A stretch of 27,823 bases of DNA from UBA3855 sp964472035 (GTDB lineage: Bacteria > Bacillota > Clostridia > Oscillospirales > Ruminococcaceae). The stretch is taken from assembly GCA_964472035.1 (NCBI GenBank), contig CAYYIT010000028.1:1-27823 (forward strand), in the 5' to 3' direction. Positions 6,732 to 13,791 of the stretch are shown piece by piece. Under the pieces are notes generated by a model, which saw only the letters and a list, made by a program, of their open reading frames with translations, searched no databases and was not told where the DNA came from. Numbering within the stretch: position 1 is the stretch's first letter; each line of letters begins with the position of its first letter. Made by a program: the position numbers and the translations under genes.

Positions 6732-7796
6732 ATGACCGAACAAGAAAGAAACGAAATCCTGGCTTCCGTGCGCAGCCAGCTGACAGGCGATCTGCACAAG
6801 GATCTGCAGTTCCTTGAGGCACAGGCAGCGGAGTATTCCCAGAAGGAAGGCAGTGAGGCACTTGTGCAGGATCTGCTCAAGATCGCGCTCGAGCGCATGC
6901 CGCAGGATCACATGGATTACCTCAAGCAGAGCATCTACATCGGCGAACGCCGTCTGGATATGGTGTACGGCGAGGCCGCTGCCCTGATGCAGAACAAGCA
7001 GTTCGACAAGGCACTGGTGCTGACCGGCCAGCTCTACGAGAAGGTAATGGAGCAGTTCAAGGAATCCGAGGAGCGCCGCTTCTTCAGCTTCCGCAACCTG
7101 CTCGAATCCAACCTCTACTATATTATGTACCATCCGACCAAGCATCTGGAAAAGACGCCGTTTGATTTTGTACGCTTCCTTTCCGCGCATGCCTATAACC
7201 TGATCGAAGTGCGCCGCCCGAAGGACGCGATCCGCGTGCTGGAGGATGCCATCCGCTTCAATCCCGTGAACCCCGAGCCGCGCTTTGAGCTGGCGGAGGC
7301 TGCCAAGATGCTGGGTGAGACCGATCTTCTGCTGACCGTCATCCGCGAGACGCTGCCGATCTGCGCAACGCCCTACGCGCTGTCCAGATGCTACGCAAAT
7401 CTGGGCTTCTACTGCGTTGAGGTGAAGGACTACGAGAACGCCGTGCGCTTCTATTACGAGAGTCTGATCTACGCAAAGCATCCGGCAGTTCCGGGCGAGC
7501 TGAGACATGTGTCGATGCTCATGGGCAAGCCGATCCAGCCGCCGACGCGCAAGGAAGTGCTGCAGGCGTTTGCGGATTACGAGCTGCCGAACGGCCCGAG
7601 CGAGGATGTCCTCCATGTTGCGACGGCACTGGCAAATCAGGCAGTGGAAAAGCAGGAATGGGAGCCGGCAGTATTCTATCTGCGCGTGCTGTCCGACCTG
7701 ACCCACGATCCGCAGACCGCGGAGCTGCTCGAACGCTGCACCAAGCAGCTTGAGGCAAGCCGTCCTGCACAGGACGAGAAGCCTGCCGAGGAATAA
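6732..7796 (+). CDS. TPR-like helical repeat protein
   Basis: A 354-residue soluble protein made almost wholly of helices. Tetratricopeptide-like units can be seen around QFDKALVLTGQLYEKVMEQF, RRPKDAIRVLEDAIRFNPVNPEPRFELAEAAKML, and YANLGFYCVEVKDYENAVRFYYESLIYAKH. The last ends with the typical Ala/Tyr packing residues. There is no signal peptide or membrane segment. The ATG at 6732 is preferred over the in-frame GTG at 6717, because AGGAG at 6721-6725 is spaced 6 bases before it. It follows the scaffold-like gene, with a terminator right after the stop. TPR folds bind short peptides, so the repeated motifs of the upstream protein are obvious partner candidates; that is inference. The specific family is not recognised. 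Confidence 0.85.
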   Translation: MTEQERNEILASVRSQLTGDLHKDLQFLEAQAAEYSQKEGSEALVQDLLKIALERMPQDHMDYLKQSIYIGERRLDMVYGEAAALMQNKQFDKALVLTGQLYEKVMEQFKESEERRFFSFRNLLESNLYYIMYHPTKHLEKTPFDFVRFLSAHAYNLIEVRRPKDAIRVLEDAIRFNPVNPEPRFELAEAAKMLGETDLLLTVIRETLPICATPYALSRCYANLGFYCVEVKDYENAVRFYYESLIYAKHPAVPGELRHVSMLMGKPIQPPTRKEVLQAFADYELPNGPSEDVLHVATALANQAVEKQEWEPAVFYLRVLSDLTHDPQTAELLERCTKQLEASRPAQDEKPAEE

Positions 7797-7800
7797 TGAC

Positions 7801-7829
7801 AAAACCCACCCGTAACAGGGTGGGTTTTT
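7801..7829 (+). terminator. Terminator of the scaffold/TPR operon
   Basis: AAACCCACCC and GGGTGGGTTT form the stem around GTAACA, followed by TTTTT. It starts five bases after the TPR stop. The apical 12 bases CCCGTAACAGGG recur in the EF-G-like gene terminator (27748-27759). Confidence 0.9.
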
Positions 7830-7856
7830 GGTTGGCTGCCCCTATTTGACAAACAG

Positions 7857-7884
7857 AAAACGCACCCAAGTATGGGTGCGTTTT
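7857..7884. terminator. Second, possibly bidirectional, terminator
   Basis: AAAACGCACCC (7857-7867) and GGGTGCGTTTT (7874-7884) form a perfect 11-base-pair stem around AAGTAT. T-runs lie on both strands, so it could back up the TPR operon terminator and also stop the minus-strand DUF1292 transcript, which ends at 8107. Confidence 0.75.
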
Positions 7885-8106
7885 GTGTTCATAATATAAA
7901 TAAACCGCCTTGCCGTCATATAGCAAAATAAAACCAAGCTTACGCCAGGTGGGTAAAAGCCTGACAGCCTCACGCTCCCTTCGTCCGCATATGCGGGAGG
8001 TCTGCAATCTTCAGCCAGAGCGAAATTCCCTTTTAATGAGTGTTGGATTATAAAAACTATACTTACCCGAACAAGGCAGAATATTCATCAATTGTAAAGA
8101 CGCAGC
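7885..8106. other. Intergenic stretch without a recognised gene
   Basis: AT-rich DNA between convergent genes. It holds a small palindrome CCGCATATGCGG (7985-7996) and an open minus-strand frame that runs back into the TPR gene and has no usable ribosome site. No RNA gene or mobile element was recognised. Confidence 0.5.
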
Positions 8107-8421
8107 TTATTCTGCATCCTCTTCGTCATCGCCTTCCTCCAGCATCTGGGAGATGCGGTCAAGGAAGATCTTGCCGATGCGGTCGTATTCTTCGTCGTTA
8201 TCGATGGTTGCGAGGTATTCCTCACCGTTCTCCACACCGACCTTCAGGATGACAAGCTCTGTGTCCTCTTCCAGCATGGCGTCGGGATCCTCGGTGTAGG
8301 GAACCAGTGCATAGTACTGGGTGCCGTCCACTTCCATGATATCGATCAGCTCAAACTCGTGTTCATTTCCTTCTTCATCCGTCAGTGTAAATACATCCGG
8401 CATGTAATCCATATCCGCCAT
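8107..8421 (-). CDS. DUF1292 family protein (YrzB-like)
   Basis: A small acidic cytoplasmic protein of 104 residues matching the DUF1292/YrzB pattern. It shows ITLxDEEGNEHEFELIDI-like strands (here FTLTDEEGNEHEFELIDI), then YYALVPY, a central acidic segment, and VILKVGVENGEEYLATIDNDEEYDRIGKIF. The acidic tail EEGDDEEDAE ends it. Function of the family is unknown. In many Firmicutes it lies near ruvX (yrrK) and the yrzL gene, but not here. AGGAGG lies 8 bases before the ATG. A clear promoter (8473-8501) and a small leader hairpin (8439-8451) precede it. It is transcribed alone, converging on the TPR operon. Confidence 0.88.
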   Translation of the reverse strand: MADMDYMPDVFTLTDEEGNEHEFELIDIMEVDGTQYYALVPYTEDPDAMLEEDTELVILKVGVENGEEYLATIDNDEEYDRIGKIFLDRISQMLEEGDDEEDAE

Positions 8422-8438
8422 GGGAATGCCTCCTGTCT

Positions 8439-8451
8439 GCCCGAAACGGGC
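8439..8451 (-). promoter_or_regulatory. Leader hairpin of the DUF1292 gene
   Basis: GCCCG and CGGGC pair around AAA (TTT on the transcript) between promoter and ribosome site. It could modulate translation, but is short and may have no role. Confidence 0.35.
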
Positions 8452-8472
8452 GCTGTGTTTTTCGTTACTCCT

Positions 8473-8501
8473 ATTATACTATACTTTCACCAAAAAATCA
8501 A
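8473..8501 (-). promoter_or_regulatory. Promoter of the DUF1292 gene
   Basis: On the minus strand, TTGATT (8496-8501), 17 bases, then TATAAT (8473-8478). It lies about 50 bases upstream of the start codon. Confidence 0.8.
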
Positions 8502-8576
8502 GAGGTAATTTCAAGTTTTTTAGAAAAATTACAGAAAATCTGGGGGCCGTGTCCATTTTTGCCGCAATTGCGCGCC

Positions 8577-10220
8577 TTAGTCCTCGAAATGCTTTGCATA
8601 CCGGAAGTCGAATGCACCCGTAAAGGCATCGAACCCAAGATCCGCATTCTCCGAGGAGAAGTACAGATAGGTGTTCTTGTAGAACAGCGGAATGAAGAGG
8701 TTCTCCGCAATGATCGCCTCCTCCGCGGAATAGTACAGCGGCGCCGCATCCGAGAGCATCGGCGTGTCGTCGATCTCCTGCATGATGCTGCTGAAGTCGC
8801 TGCTCTGCATCGGGAAGAGCGCGGGCTGGCTCTGGAAGTCCTCCAGCACAGCGCGGCAGCTGTTACGCGTTCCGGTCGCGCCGTAGAGCGCGATGCCGAA
8901 TTCACCGGCGGCGATGCGCTTGTCAAATTCCTCCGGTGTGACCGATTCGATACCTATATAATAGCCGAAGAGGTTCTGCCATTCCTGGCAGACCGTGAGC
9001 AGCGCATCCGTGTCCGTGATCGTGCTCGGTACGAGGATCTGGATGGCGTTCATGGCATGGAGCTGGAGCTTCGAGGAAGCCTTCTGAAAGAGCGCGGATG
9101 CCTGCTGCGGATCATAGGGGATCGCGAGCGGTTCATCCGCATACAGCTCACGGTAGGAACGTCCCAGCACCTGCACCGCAGGGGGGATCACGCCGTAGGC
9201 GACCTCGAGGTCATCGGAGACCACCGAGGTGAGCGAGGCGCGGTCAATGCCGCAGGCAAGTGCCATGCGCAGATCCTCGTTTTTCAGGATCTCGTGCTCG
9301 GGATTGAAGACCAGTCCCAGCGTCTGCGCGCGGCTTGCGGCGGCGGTATAATGCTTCGAATCAATGTACTGCTTCTGGCAGAGATCGGTCAGAAATACGT
9401 CCGTACTGCCGCCGGAGAAGCCGGCTGCCACGTCCGCATCGCTGCGCAGGATCGTCAGGCTCAGCTGGCTCGGATAGATCGTGTCCGCAGCGTAATAGGT
9501 GCTGTTTTTCTTGAAGTACATCAGATTGTCGTTGCCGTAGGGGTCGTAGCTCCACTGCGTCAGCAGGAAGGGCCCGTTGCAGAGCGTCAGGGGCGCGGTC
9601 AGGCCGTAGCGGCCGTTCGTGCTGTAGAAGAATTCCTCGTTGCAGGGATAGGCGCAGGGCTGTGCGAGCAGCTGCAGAAATTCCGCGTCCGGTTCATCCA
9701 GCTCGAACAGGACGGTGTAGTCATCCAGCGCCGAAACGCCGATCTCGGAGGCATCCTCCAGTCCCGTGATGACGGGGATGGCGTTTTTGATGCAGGTGAA
9801 TCCGCCTGCATACGGCGATCCGGTCGTTTTGTCAAAGATCCGCTGGAAGGCGAATACATAGTCCTGCGCCGTGACCGGAAACGCCTCCTCCTTCCGGAAC
9901 TCGCAGTTGTACCAGTAGCAGTCGGTGCGCAGGTTGAACATATAATACAGGCCGTCCTCGGAGACGGTGTAGCTCTCCGCGCCGGCAAGCTCCGGCAGGC
10001 CGCTCTCATCCAGCCGCACAAGGCCCTCCATGATGCTCGGAAGAATGGCGGCGGCGTTGGGATTGTCGGTGTACTGCGGATCCAGACAGGCGGGATTGTC
10101 CGGCAGCGCAAAGCTGAAAAGATAGCCCGCACCCGTGCTTTCGGTCTTGTTGCAGCCCGTCATGAGCAGGCAGCCCGCCGAGAGCAGCGCGCAGACGGAA
10201 CGTGTGGCAAATGAACGCAT
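8577..10220 (-). CDS. Peptide-type ABC transporter substrate-binding lipoprotein (family 5)
   Basis: A 547-residue extracellular solute-binding protein of family 5 (OppA/DppA type), anchored to the membrane by a lipid. Residues 1-22 form a lipoprotein signal with LLMTGC and Cys23. Typical features follow: LDPQYTDNPNAAAILPSIMEGLVRLD, the SEDGLYYMFNLR segment, VTAQDYVFAFQRIFD, and LRMALACGIDR. These are the usual landmarks of the family. It should capture oligopeptides or a similar ligand and hand it to a permease. No permease or ATPase genes lie next to it, so it is an orphan or works with a distant system. The ATG at 10220 follows AAAGGAG; the open frame upstream covers the promoter. Ligand unknown. 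Confidence 0.9.
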   Translation of the reverse strand: MRSFATRSVCALLSAGCLLMTGCNKTESTGAGYLFSFALPDNPACLDPQYTDNPNAAAILPSIMEGLVRLDESGLPELAGAESYTVSEDGLYYMFNLRTDCYWYNCEFRKEEAFPVTAQDYVFAFQRIFDKTTGSPYAGGFTCIKNAIPVITGLEDASEIGVSALDDYTVLFELDEPDAEFLQLLAQPCAYPCNEEFFYSTNGRYGLTAPLTLCNGPFLLTQWSYDPYGNDNLMYFKKNSTYYAADTIYPSQLSLTILRSDADVAAGFSGGSTDVFLTDLCQKQYIDSKHYTAAASRAQTLGLVFNPEHEILKNEDLRMALACGIDRASLTSVVSDDLEVAYGVIPPAVQVLGRSYRELYADEPLAIPYDPQQASALFQKASSKLQLHAMNAIQILVPSTITDTDALLTVCQEWQNLFGYYIGIESVTPEEFDKRIAAGEFGIALYGATGTRNSCRAVLEDFQSQPALFPMQSSDFSSIMQEIDDTPMLSDAAPLYYSAEEAIIAENLFIPLFYKNTYLYFSSENADLGFDAFTGAFDFRYAKHFED

Positions 10221-10305
10221 GTTGACTCCTTTATCGGATGCTCCGCAAACGGGAGCAGGATTCTTTCTGTTTCTGCGGATGCCGCCTTCGCGGCACACTA
10301 TTATC

Positions 10306-10334
10306 ATTATAACATGAAGCGTGTGGATGCGCAA
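10306..10334 (-). promoter_or_regulatory. Promoter of the substrate-binding protein gene
   Basis: On the minus strand, TATAAT (10306-10311) has a TG one base upstream (extended -10). TTGCGC (10329-10334) lies at 17-base spacing. It is only 43 bases from the divergent pilin promoter, so the two may share regulators. Confidence 0.6.
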
Positions 10335-10377
10335 GATTTTTTCTCCAAAAGCTTTTTTTATTTTTTTGAAAAAACTA

Positions 10378-10406
10378 TTGACATTTTGTGAATGATGCGC
10401 TATAAT
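10378..10406 (+). promoter_or_regulatory. Promoter of pilin gene 1
   Basis: TTGACA (10378-10383), 17 bases, TATAAT (10401-10406): a perfect sigma-A promoter. The transcript would have an untranslated leader of roughly 105 bases (about 10413-10519) with GTCC/GGAC and ATGG/CCAT mini-stems. It does not match the conserved core of the c-di-GMP riboswitches I know. Confidence 0.85.
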
Positions 10407-10519
10407 AGAAGTAATTACAAGCAAGGGCTTCCTGCGTCCTTACTCCGAGGACGGACTGCGCATCCGCTTGGTAGGGACGGCATGGGGCCATCGGCAAGTT
10501 TCTAAGGGGGAACCAAGTT

Positions 10520-10993
10520 GTGAAAAAAAGTGCAAAGGGCTTTACACTGGTAGAGCTGATCGTGGTAATTGCGATTATCGGCGTGCTTGCGGCAATTCTC
10601 GTGCCGACACTGATGGGCTATGTCAACAAGGCAAAGTTCTCCGGCGCCAATTCCACCGCCAAGTCCCTGCTCAATGCAGGTATGACTGCCTGCCGTGAGA
10701 TGGACGGCGAATCCGTCATTGCGGACGGTATCTATTCGTTCCAGGATGCGTCCAATCTCTGTGCAGCCGCGACCTATGACCAGGACTTCTGTGCGTATGT
10801 TTATGAATATTTTGCAGACGTTGAGGGCAGATTCTGGGCGATCAAGGTCGAACACGGCGTTGCTGTGGCAGCATGCTATAAGAAGGAAAACGGCGATCCG
10901 ATCCTCGGCACCTTCCCGTATGGCAACTCTGAAAAGCAGAGCGGTACTGATATGGAGGCATTCCTGAACTACGCAACCACCGGCACTTGGTAA
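10520..10993 (+). CDS. Type IV pilin-like protein 1
   Basis: A 157-residue prepilin. The short basic leader MKKSAKG ends at the prepilin peptidase site before FTLVEL; the conserved Glu5 and a hydrophobic helix (VVIAIIGVLAAILVPTLMGYV) follow. After cleavage it should insert in the membrane and assemble through this helix into a type IV or pseudopilus fibre. The globular part has four Cys (residues 58, 81, 91, 114 roughly), possibly disulfide-linked. Start is GTG at 10520, with AAGGGGG nine bases before. No peptidase, PilB ATPase or PilC is in the window, so assembly genes must lie elsewhere. A second pilin gene with its own promoter follows, suggesting two subunits in different amounts. Confidence 0.9.
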   Translation: MKKSAKGFTLVELIVVIAIIGVLAAILVPTLMGYVNKAKFSGANSTAKSLLNAGMTACREMDGESVIADGIYSFQDASNLCAAATYDQDFCAYVYEYFADVEGRFWAIKVEHGVAVAACYKKENGDPILGTFPYGNSEKQSGTDMEAFLNYATTGTW

Positions 10994-10994
10994 T

Positions 10995-11062
10995 AGTCAA
11001 CAAAACCGAACTGCCTTTTTTGTACAAAGTGCGTTCTGCGAATTCGACGAAATCGGTTGACT
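10995..11062 (+). terminator. Possible weak terminator between the pilin genes
   Basis: AGTCAA and CCGA (10995-11000, 11006-11009) can pair with TCGG and TTGACT (11053-11062), followed by TTTT. The stem is interrupted, the loop is long and its right arm overlaps the -35 of the next promoter. Termination and promoter use may interfere here. Confidence 0.3.
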
Positions 11063-11085
11063 TTTTACCCTGAAAATGGTATAAT
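11057..11085 (+). promoter_or_regulatory. Promoter of pilin gene 2
   Basis: TTGACT (11057-11062), 17 bases, TATAAT (11080-11085). About 85 bases of leader follow, with a perfect CCGGAA/TTCCGG hairpin near 11130. Confidence 0.82.
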
Positions 11086-11171
11086 TTTAATAATTACTTT
11101 GATATTTGGAGAAAACACATGGGGTTACCGGAAGGCGTTCCGGAGGCCCTGAATGACAGAGAGGTGTTCGC

Positions 11172-11798
11172 ATGATGAAGAAGCATAATCGTGTAAAGGG
11201 TTTTACCTTGATGGAGTTGATCATTGTCATCGCCATCATCGGCATTCTGGCAGGTATTCTTGCGCCGACAATGATGGGCTATTACAATATGTCCAGAGTT
11301 CGTGACGCCAACGCCGATGCGAAGATGGTGTACAATGCAGCGCAGACCGAGGTGCAGAAGTTCTCGAGTGTTGACCGCGTGAGAAAGCCGGCCGATGCCA
11401 GCGTGTTCAAGGGACTGGTCATGATCTCCTACAACGCATCGACTGACACCGTGACTTTCGCAAAGACCGAGACCGACGGTTTCTCCGTTCCGACGGATGC
11501 AGCGCTGACCGAGTGCCGTACCATCGTGGACAACGTAAACCGTACCGTTTCCAATGGTGAAAAAACCAACTGGGCGATCTATGTGGAGAACTACATCGTC
11601 AAGGCAGCCATCAGCGGCGACAGCCAGGGTACCAATTTCGTTGGTGTATGCTCCGCAAACAAGCACGAAGCAACCGGCAAGTCCCCCAGAATGTACAGCG
11701 AGTGCCTCCCGACTGCGGGCGGCGGCTACAATGAGCTGGTGACCATTGCCAACACTTTTTATGATGTCCCTGTGGAAACAGAGACAGAGACCAACTGA
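11172..11798 (+). CDS. Type IV pilin-like protein 2
   Basis: A 208-residue prepilin with leader MMKKHNRVKG, cut before FTLMEL, conserved Glu5 and a hydrophobic helix through GILAGILAPTMMGYY. The region after the helix (ANADAKMVYNAAQTEVQKF) is the usual amphipathic continuation. The rest is an alpha/beta head with Cys near 119 and in VCSANKH and ECLPTAGGGYN, then an acidic Thr-rich tail, VETETETN. GAGAGGTG precedes the ATG. It has its own promoter and a strong terminator just after the stop, so it is transcribed apart from pilin 1. The two share only the N-terminal helix. Major versus minor subunit cannot be told from sequence alone. Confidence 0.9.
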   Translation: MMKKHNRVKGFTLMELIIVIAIIGILAGILAPTMMGYYNMSRVRDANADAKMVYNAAQTEVQKFSSVDRVRKPADASVFKGLVMISYNASTDTVTFAKTETDGFSVPTDAALTECRTIVDNVNRTVSNGEKTNWAIYVENYIVKAAISGDSQGTNFVGVCSANKHEATGKSPRMYSECLPTAGGGYNELVTIANTFYDVPVETETETN

Positions 11799-11823
11799 TC
11801 CGATACCTAACAAAACGATCCAG

Positions 11824-11849
11824 AAAGCCGGTATTCGTACCGGCTTTTT
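11824..11849 (+). terminator. Terminator of pilin gene 2
   Basis: AAAGCCGGTA and TACCGGCTTT form a perfect 10-base-pair stem with a stable TTCG loop, followed by further Ts. It ends only about 23 bases before the next start codon, so read-through may be the main source of transcript for the DHHW gene, for which I see no separate promoter. Confidence 0.9.
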
Positions 11850-11872
11850 GTTGCGCTTCAAGGAGATACAAC

Positions 11873-13048
11873 ATGAGAAACAGAGAGAGAATGACCGCCG
11901 CCCTTTGTGCGGCAATGCTGCTGATACCGGCAGCCGGATGCGGCAATGCCGCCGATGCGCCGGAGGAGACGACCCTCCCCATCGTGACGACGACTGCGGC
12001 GGCAACAACAACGGCAACAACAACGACCACGACTGCGACTACGACCGAGGCGACCACCACCGCGACCGGCGAAGCGACCCGGATCGTCCAGATCCCCGAG
12101 ATGCCCATGACGGATGTGGAGGTCAGCGCGCCCCCTGCGGAGGGCGAGGTCACGATGGTGGGCGGCATCATGCTCGTGGACGGCGGTACCGACCACGCGC
12201 GCGCACTGGAGATCTTCTCCGGCAGCTTCAAGACCGGCCAGCGCTACGCCGAAGCACTCAATGGCTACAAGGCTGCGCTCGGGGAGGACGTCAACGTCTT
12301 CTGCATGGTCGTGCCCACCTCGGCGGCGTTCTATATGCCCGCGGAGCAGGCGGCGCTGTATGGCAGCCAGCTCGACAATTACAACAATATCGCCGAGAAC
12401 CTCGACGGCGTGATCGGTGTTCCGGTCTATTCTGCGATCGAAGCGCATAAGGATGAATATCTCTACTCGCGCACGGACTACCACTGGCAGCCGCTTGCGG
12501 CGTATTACGCAGGCGAGCAGTTCGCCGAGGTGGCGGGCGTTCCCTATGCGGCGCTCGATACCTACACCTCCGTTGTAAGAGAGGGCTATGTCGGCGCGTT
12601 CTGCGCCGTGAACGGCGTCAATGAGCTGCGCGATGCGCCCGACACCTTTACTTACTACAAGCCGTCGAACCTCGACAGCATCACCTGTACCTATTATAAT
12701 ACCGCGTTCTCCGACGGCTACGAGAGCCGGCTTTTCTTCGAGGACAACAGCATCGGCGCGAGCTATACGGTCTTTGTCGGCAGGGACGACTGCATCCTGC
12801 AGGTCGATACCGATGTGGAAAACGACCGCACCCTCGTCATCTTCAAGGACAGCTACGGCAACGCCCTCGTGCCGTTCCTCACGCAGTCCTTCTCGAAGAT
12901 CTACCTCTGCGACGTCCGGTACTTTGACCGCAACGCCGTGTCCTTCATTCAGGAGGTCGGCGCGACGGACCTCCTCTTTGCCATGTCCACCGTCGCTGTC
13001 ACTACCTCTCCGAAGGTCGATGCAGTGGAGCAAAACCTCATAAAATAG
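11873..13048 (+). CDS. DHHW-family (AlgJ/AlgX-like SGNH) lipoprotein
   Basis: A 391-residue lipoprotein, probably exposed on the outer face of the membrane. The signal ends in LIPAAGC with Cys23. A threonine-rich linker (about 33-68) follows, then a domain of the DHHW/SGNH-hydrolase type related to AlgJ and AlgX, which handle O-acetylation of polysaccharides. The DHHW signature appears as SRTDYHWQ (Asp202, Tyr203, His204, Trp205), so the first His is Tyr. FKDSYGNALVPFL (Asp326, Ser327) resembles the Asp-Ser block of the same fold. AAGGAG lies 8 bases before the ATG. It follows the pilin 2 terminator closely. No MBOAT acyltransferase partner is in the window, so an acetyl-transfer role is only a family-based guess. 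Confidence 0.85.
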   Translation: MRNRERMTAALCAAMLLIPAAGCGNAADAPEETTLPIVTTTAAATTTATTTTTTATTTEATTTATGEATRIVQIPEMPMTDVEVSAPPAEGEVTMVGGIMLVDGGTDHARALEIFSGSFKTGQRYAEALNGYKAALGEDVNVFCMVVPTSAAFYMPAEQAALYGSQLDNYNNIAENLDGVIGVPVYSAIEAHKDEYLYSRTDYHWQPLAAYYAGEQFAEVAGVPYAALDTYTSVVREGYVGAFCAVNGVNELRDAPDTFTYYKPSNLDSITCTYYNTAFSDGYESRLFFEDNSIGASYTVFVGRDDCILQVDTDVENDRTLVIFKDSYGNALVPFLTQSFSKIYLCDVRYFDRNAVSFIQEVGATDLLFAMSTVAVTTSPKVDAVEQNLIK

Positions 13049-13354
13049 GCGTTTTTGAAGATGGAACAAAAATTTTGGTGAAAGAGACGAAACGCCCGGA
13101 AACGATACTACAATATGTAATTGCAGGTCGGGAAATTTTCAACATGGCAGAAAAGAAACGCGTACAAGCCGATTTTCAACTGTTTCAACGGACTTTTCAA
13201 CAAGCGGTACATTGAAAAAGCATGGAATCCACATTCTTTTCCACACAGCTGTTGAAAAGAATGTGGAAACAATTTGATTACAGCTTGTATATCATGGAAA
13301 TCCATGGGTATGCTATGGGGGAAGTACAGCGAACTGAGGAAAGGCGGTATTGCT
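13049..13354. other. AT-rich gap with DnaA-box-like cluster
   Basis: Unlike its GC-rich surroundings, this gap is AT-rich and contains seven 9-mers one or two changes from the DnaA box. They are TTTTCAACA (13136, 13194), TTTTCAACT (13173), GTTTCAACG (13182), TTTTCCACA (13237), TGTTGAAAA (13250, inverted) and TGTGGAAAC (13262, inverted). The last three lie in a perfect 14-base-pair inverted repeat (13228-13241 and 13254-13267). No coding frame is convincing. It could be a replication-related site, a DnaA-binding regulator or a terminator structure. Confidence 0.55.
13228..13267. repeat. Perfect 14-base-pair inverted repeat
   Basis: TCCACATTCTTTTC and GAAAAGAATGTGGA pair perfectly around a 12-base loop. 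TTTTCCACA and its mirror TGTGGA.. sit within the arms. No T-run follows, so a terminator is not the best reading; a protein-binding palindrome is. Confidence 0.75.
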
Positions 13355-13609
13355 ATGGTGAAGGGCGTCAACAAGAAAGTGATCGAGATCAACCGGCCCG
13401 ATAGTGCATATTTTGAACGGGCGGTCCTCTACCTCCGGCCGGAGGTCTCCGAGGTGCCGCCGGGTGCGGCACAGCACGAGGCGGAGGGCTTTCTCGGCGG
13501 TACCGGACAGCGTCGTGCCGGACGGCGGCTCCACCGCGCGGCATGGTTCCTGCTCGGGATGATGACCTCGGGGAGCGCCGCGCTCCTCGCGTTCTGGTTC
13601 CTGCGGTGA
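13355..13609 (+). CDS. Small protein with C-terminal membrane anchor
   Basis: An 84-residue protein. It begins MVKGVNKKVIEI, followed by YFERAVLYLRPEV, a pattern I associate with short conserved clostridial proteins without known function. The middle is Gly/Arg-rich, and the end is one hydrophobic segment (AWFLLGMMTSGSAALLAFWFL) with a final Arg. This suggests a tail-anchored topology with the N-terminus in the cytoplasm. A weak ribosome site (AAAGGCGG) precedes the ATG at 13355; the open frame upstream runs into AT-rich non-coding DNA. It precedes the rlmB promoter, so it is likely separate from the long operon. Function unknown. Confidence 0.7.
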   Translation: MVKGVNKKVIEINRPDSAYFERAVLYLRPEVSEVPPGAAQHEAEGFLGGTGQRRAGRRLHRAAWFLLGMMTSGSAALLAFWFLR

Positions 13610-13665
13610 GGCACTCCGAGTTGTAGAATTCCAAGAAATTTTTACAATTTGGAAGGAAAAGGGTC

Positions 13666-13694
13666 TTGTAATTCCGCTGTGGGCGTGGTATAAT
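13666..13694 (+). promoter_or_regulatory. Promoter of the rlmB-to-prmA operon
   Basis: TTGTAA (13666-13671), 17 bases, TATAAT (13689-13694). The leader to the rlmB start is about 90 bases. No other clear promoter was seen in the 11 kb that follow, so it probably drives all eight genes. Confidence 0.8.
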
Positions 13695-13791
13695 ATATAG
13701 GATGGGGAAGTGTCCGGCGCGCGGCGGCGGCAGGCTCCCCCGATACGAGCATTTTGCACCGGCATTGCCGCGGTGCAGGAAGGTGGTTACC

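Noticed and set aside
7519..8007. Minus-strand frame across the two terminators after the TPR gene
   Set aside because: It would read through two strong hairpins and the end of the TPR gene with no ribosome site; treated as non-coding.
10407..10519. Possible c-di-GMP riboswitch in the pilin 1 leader
   Set aside because: Pilin genes often have one, but the conserved GCAAA and ACGCAAAGC cores are absent. The GGGGTTACCGG near 11124 before pilin 2 also lacks the rest of the fold.
11014..11034. Similarity to a lambda attB core (TTTGTACAAA) between the pilin genes
   Set aside because: A short palindrome only; no integrase, no direct repeat partner and no sign of an element boundary.
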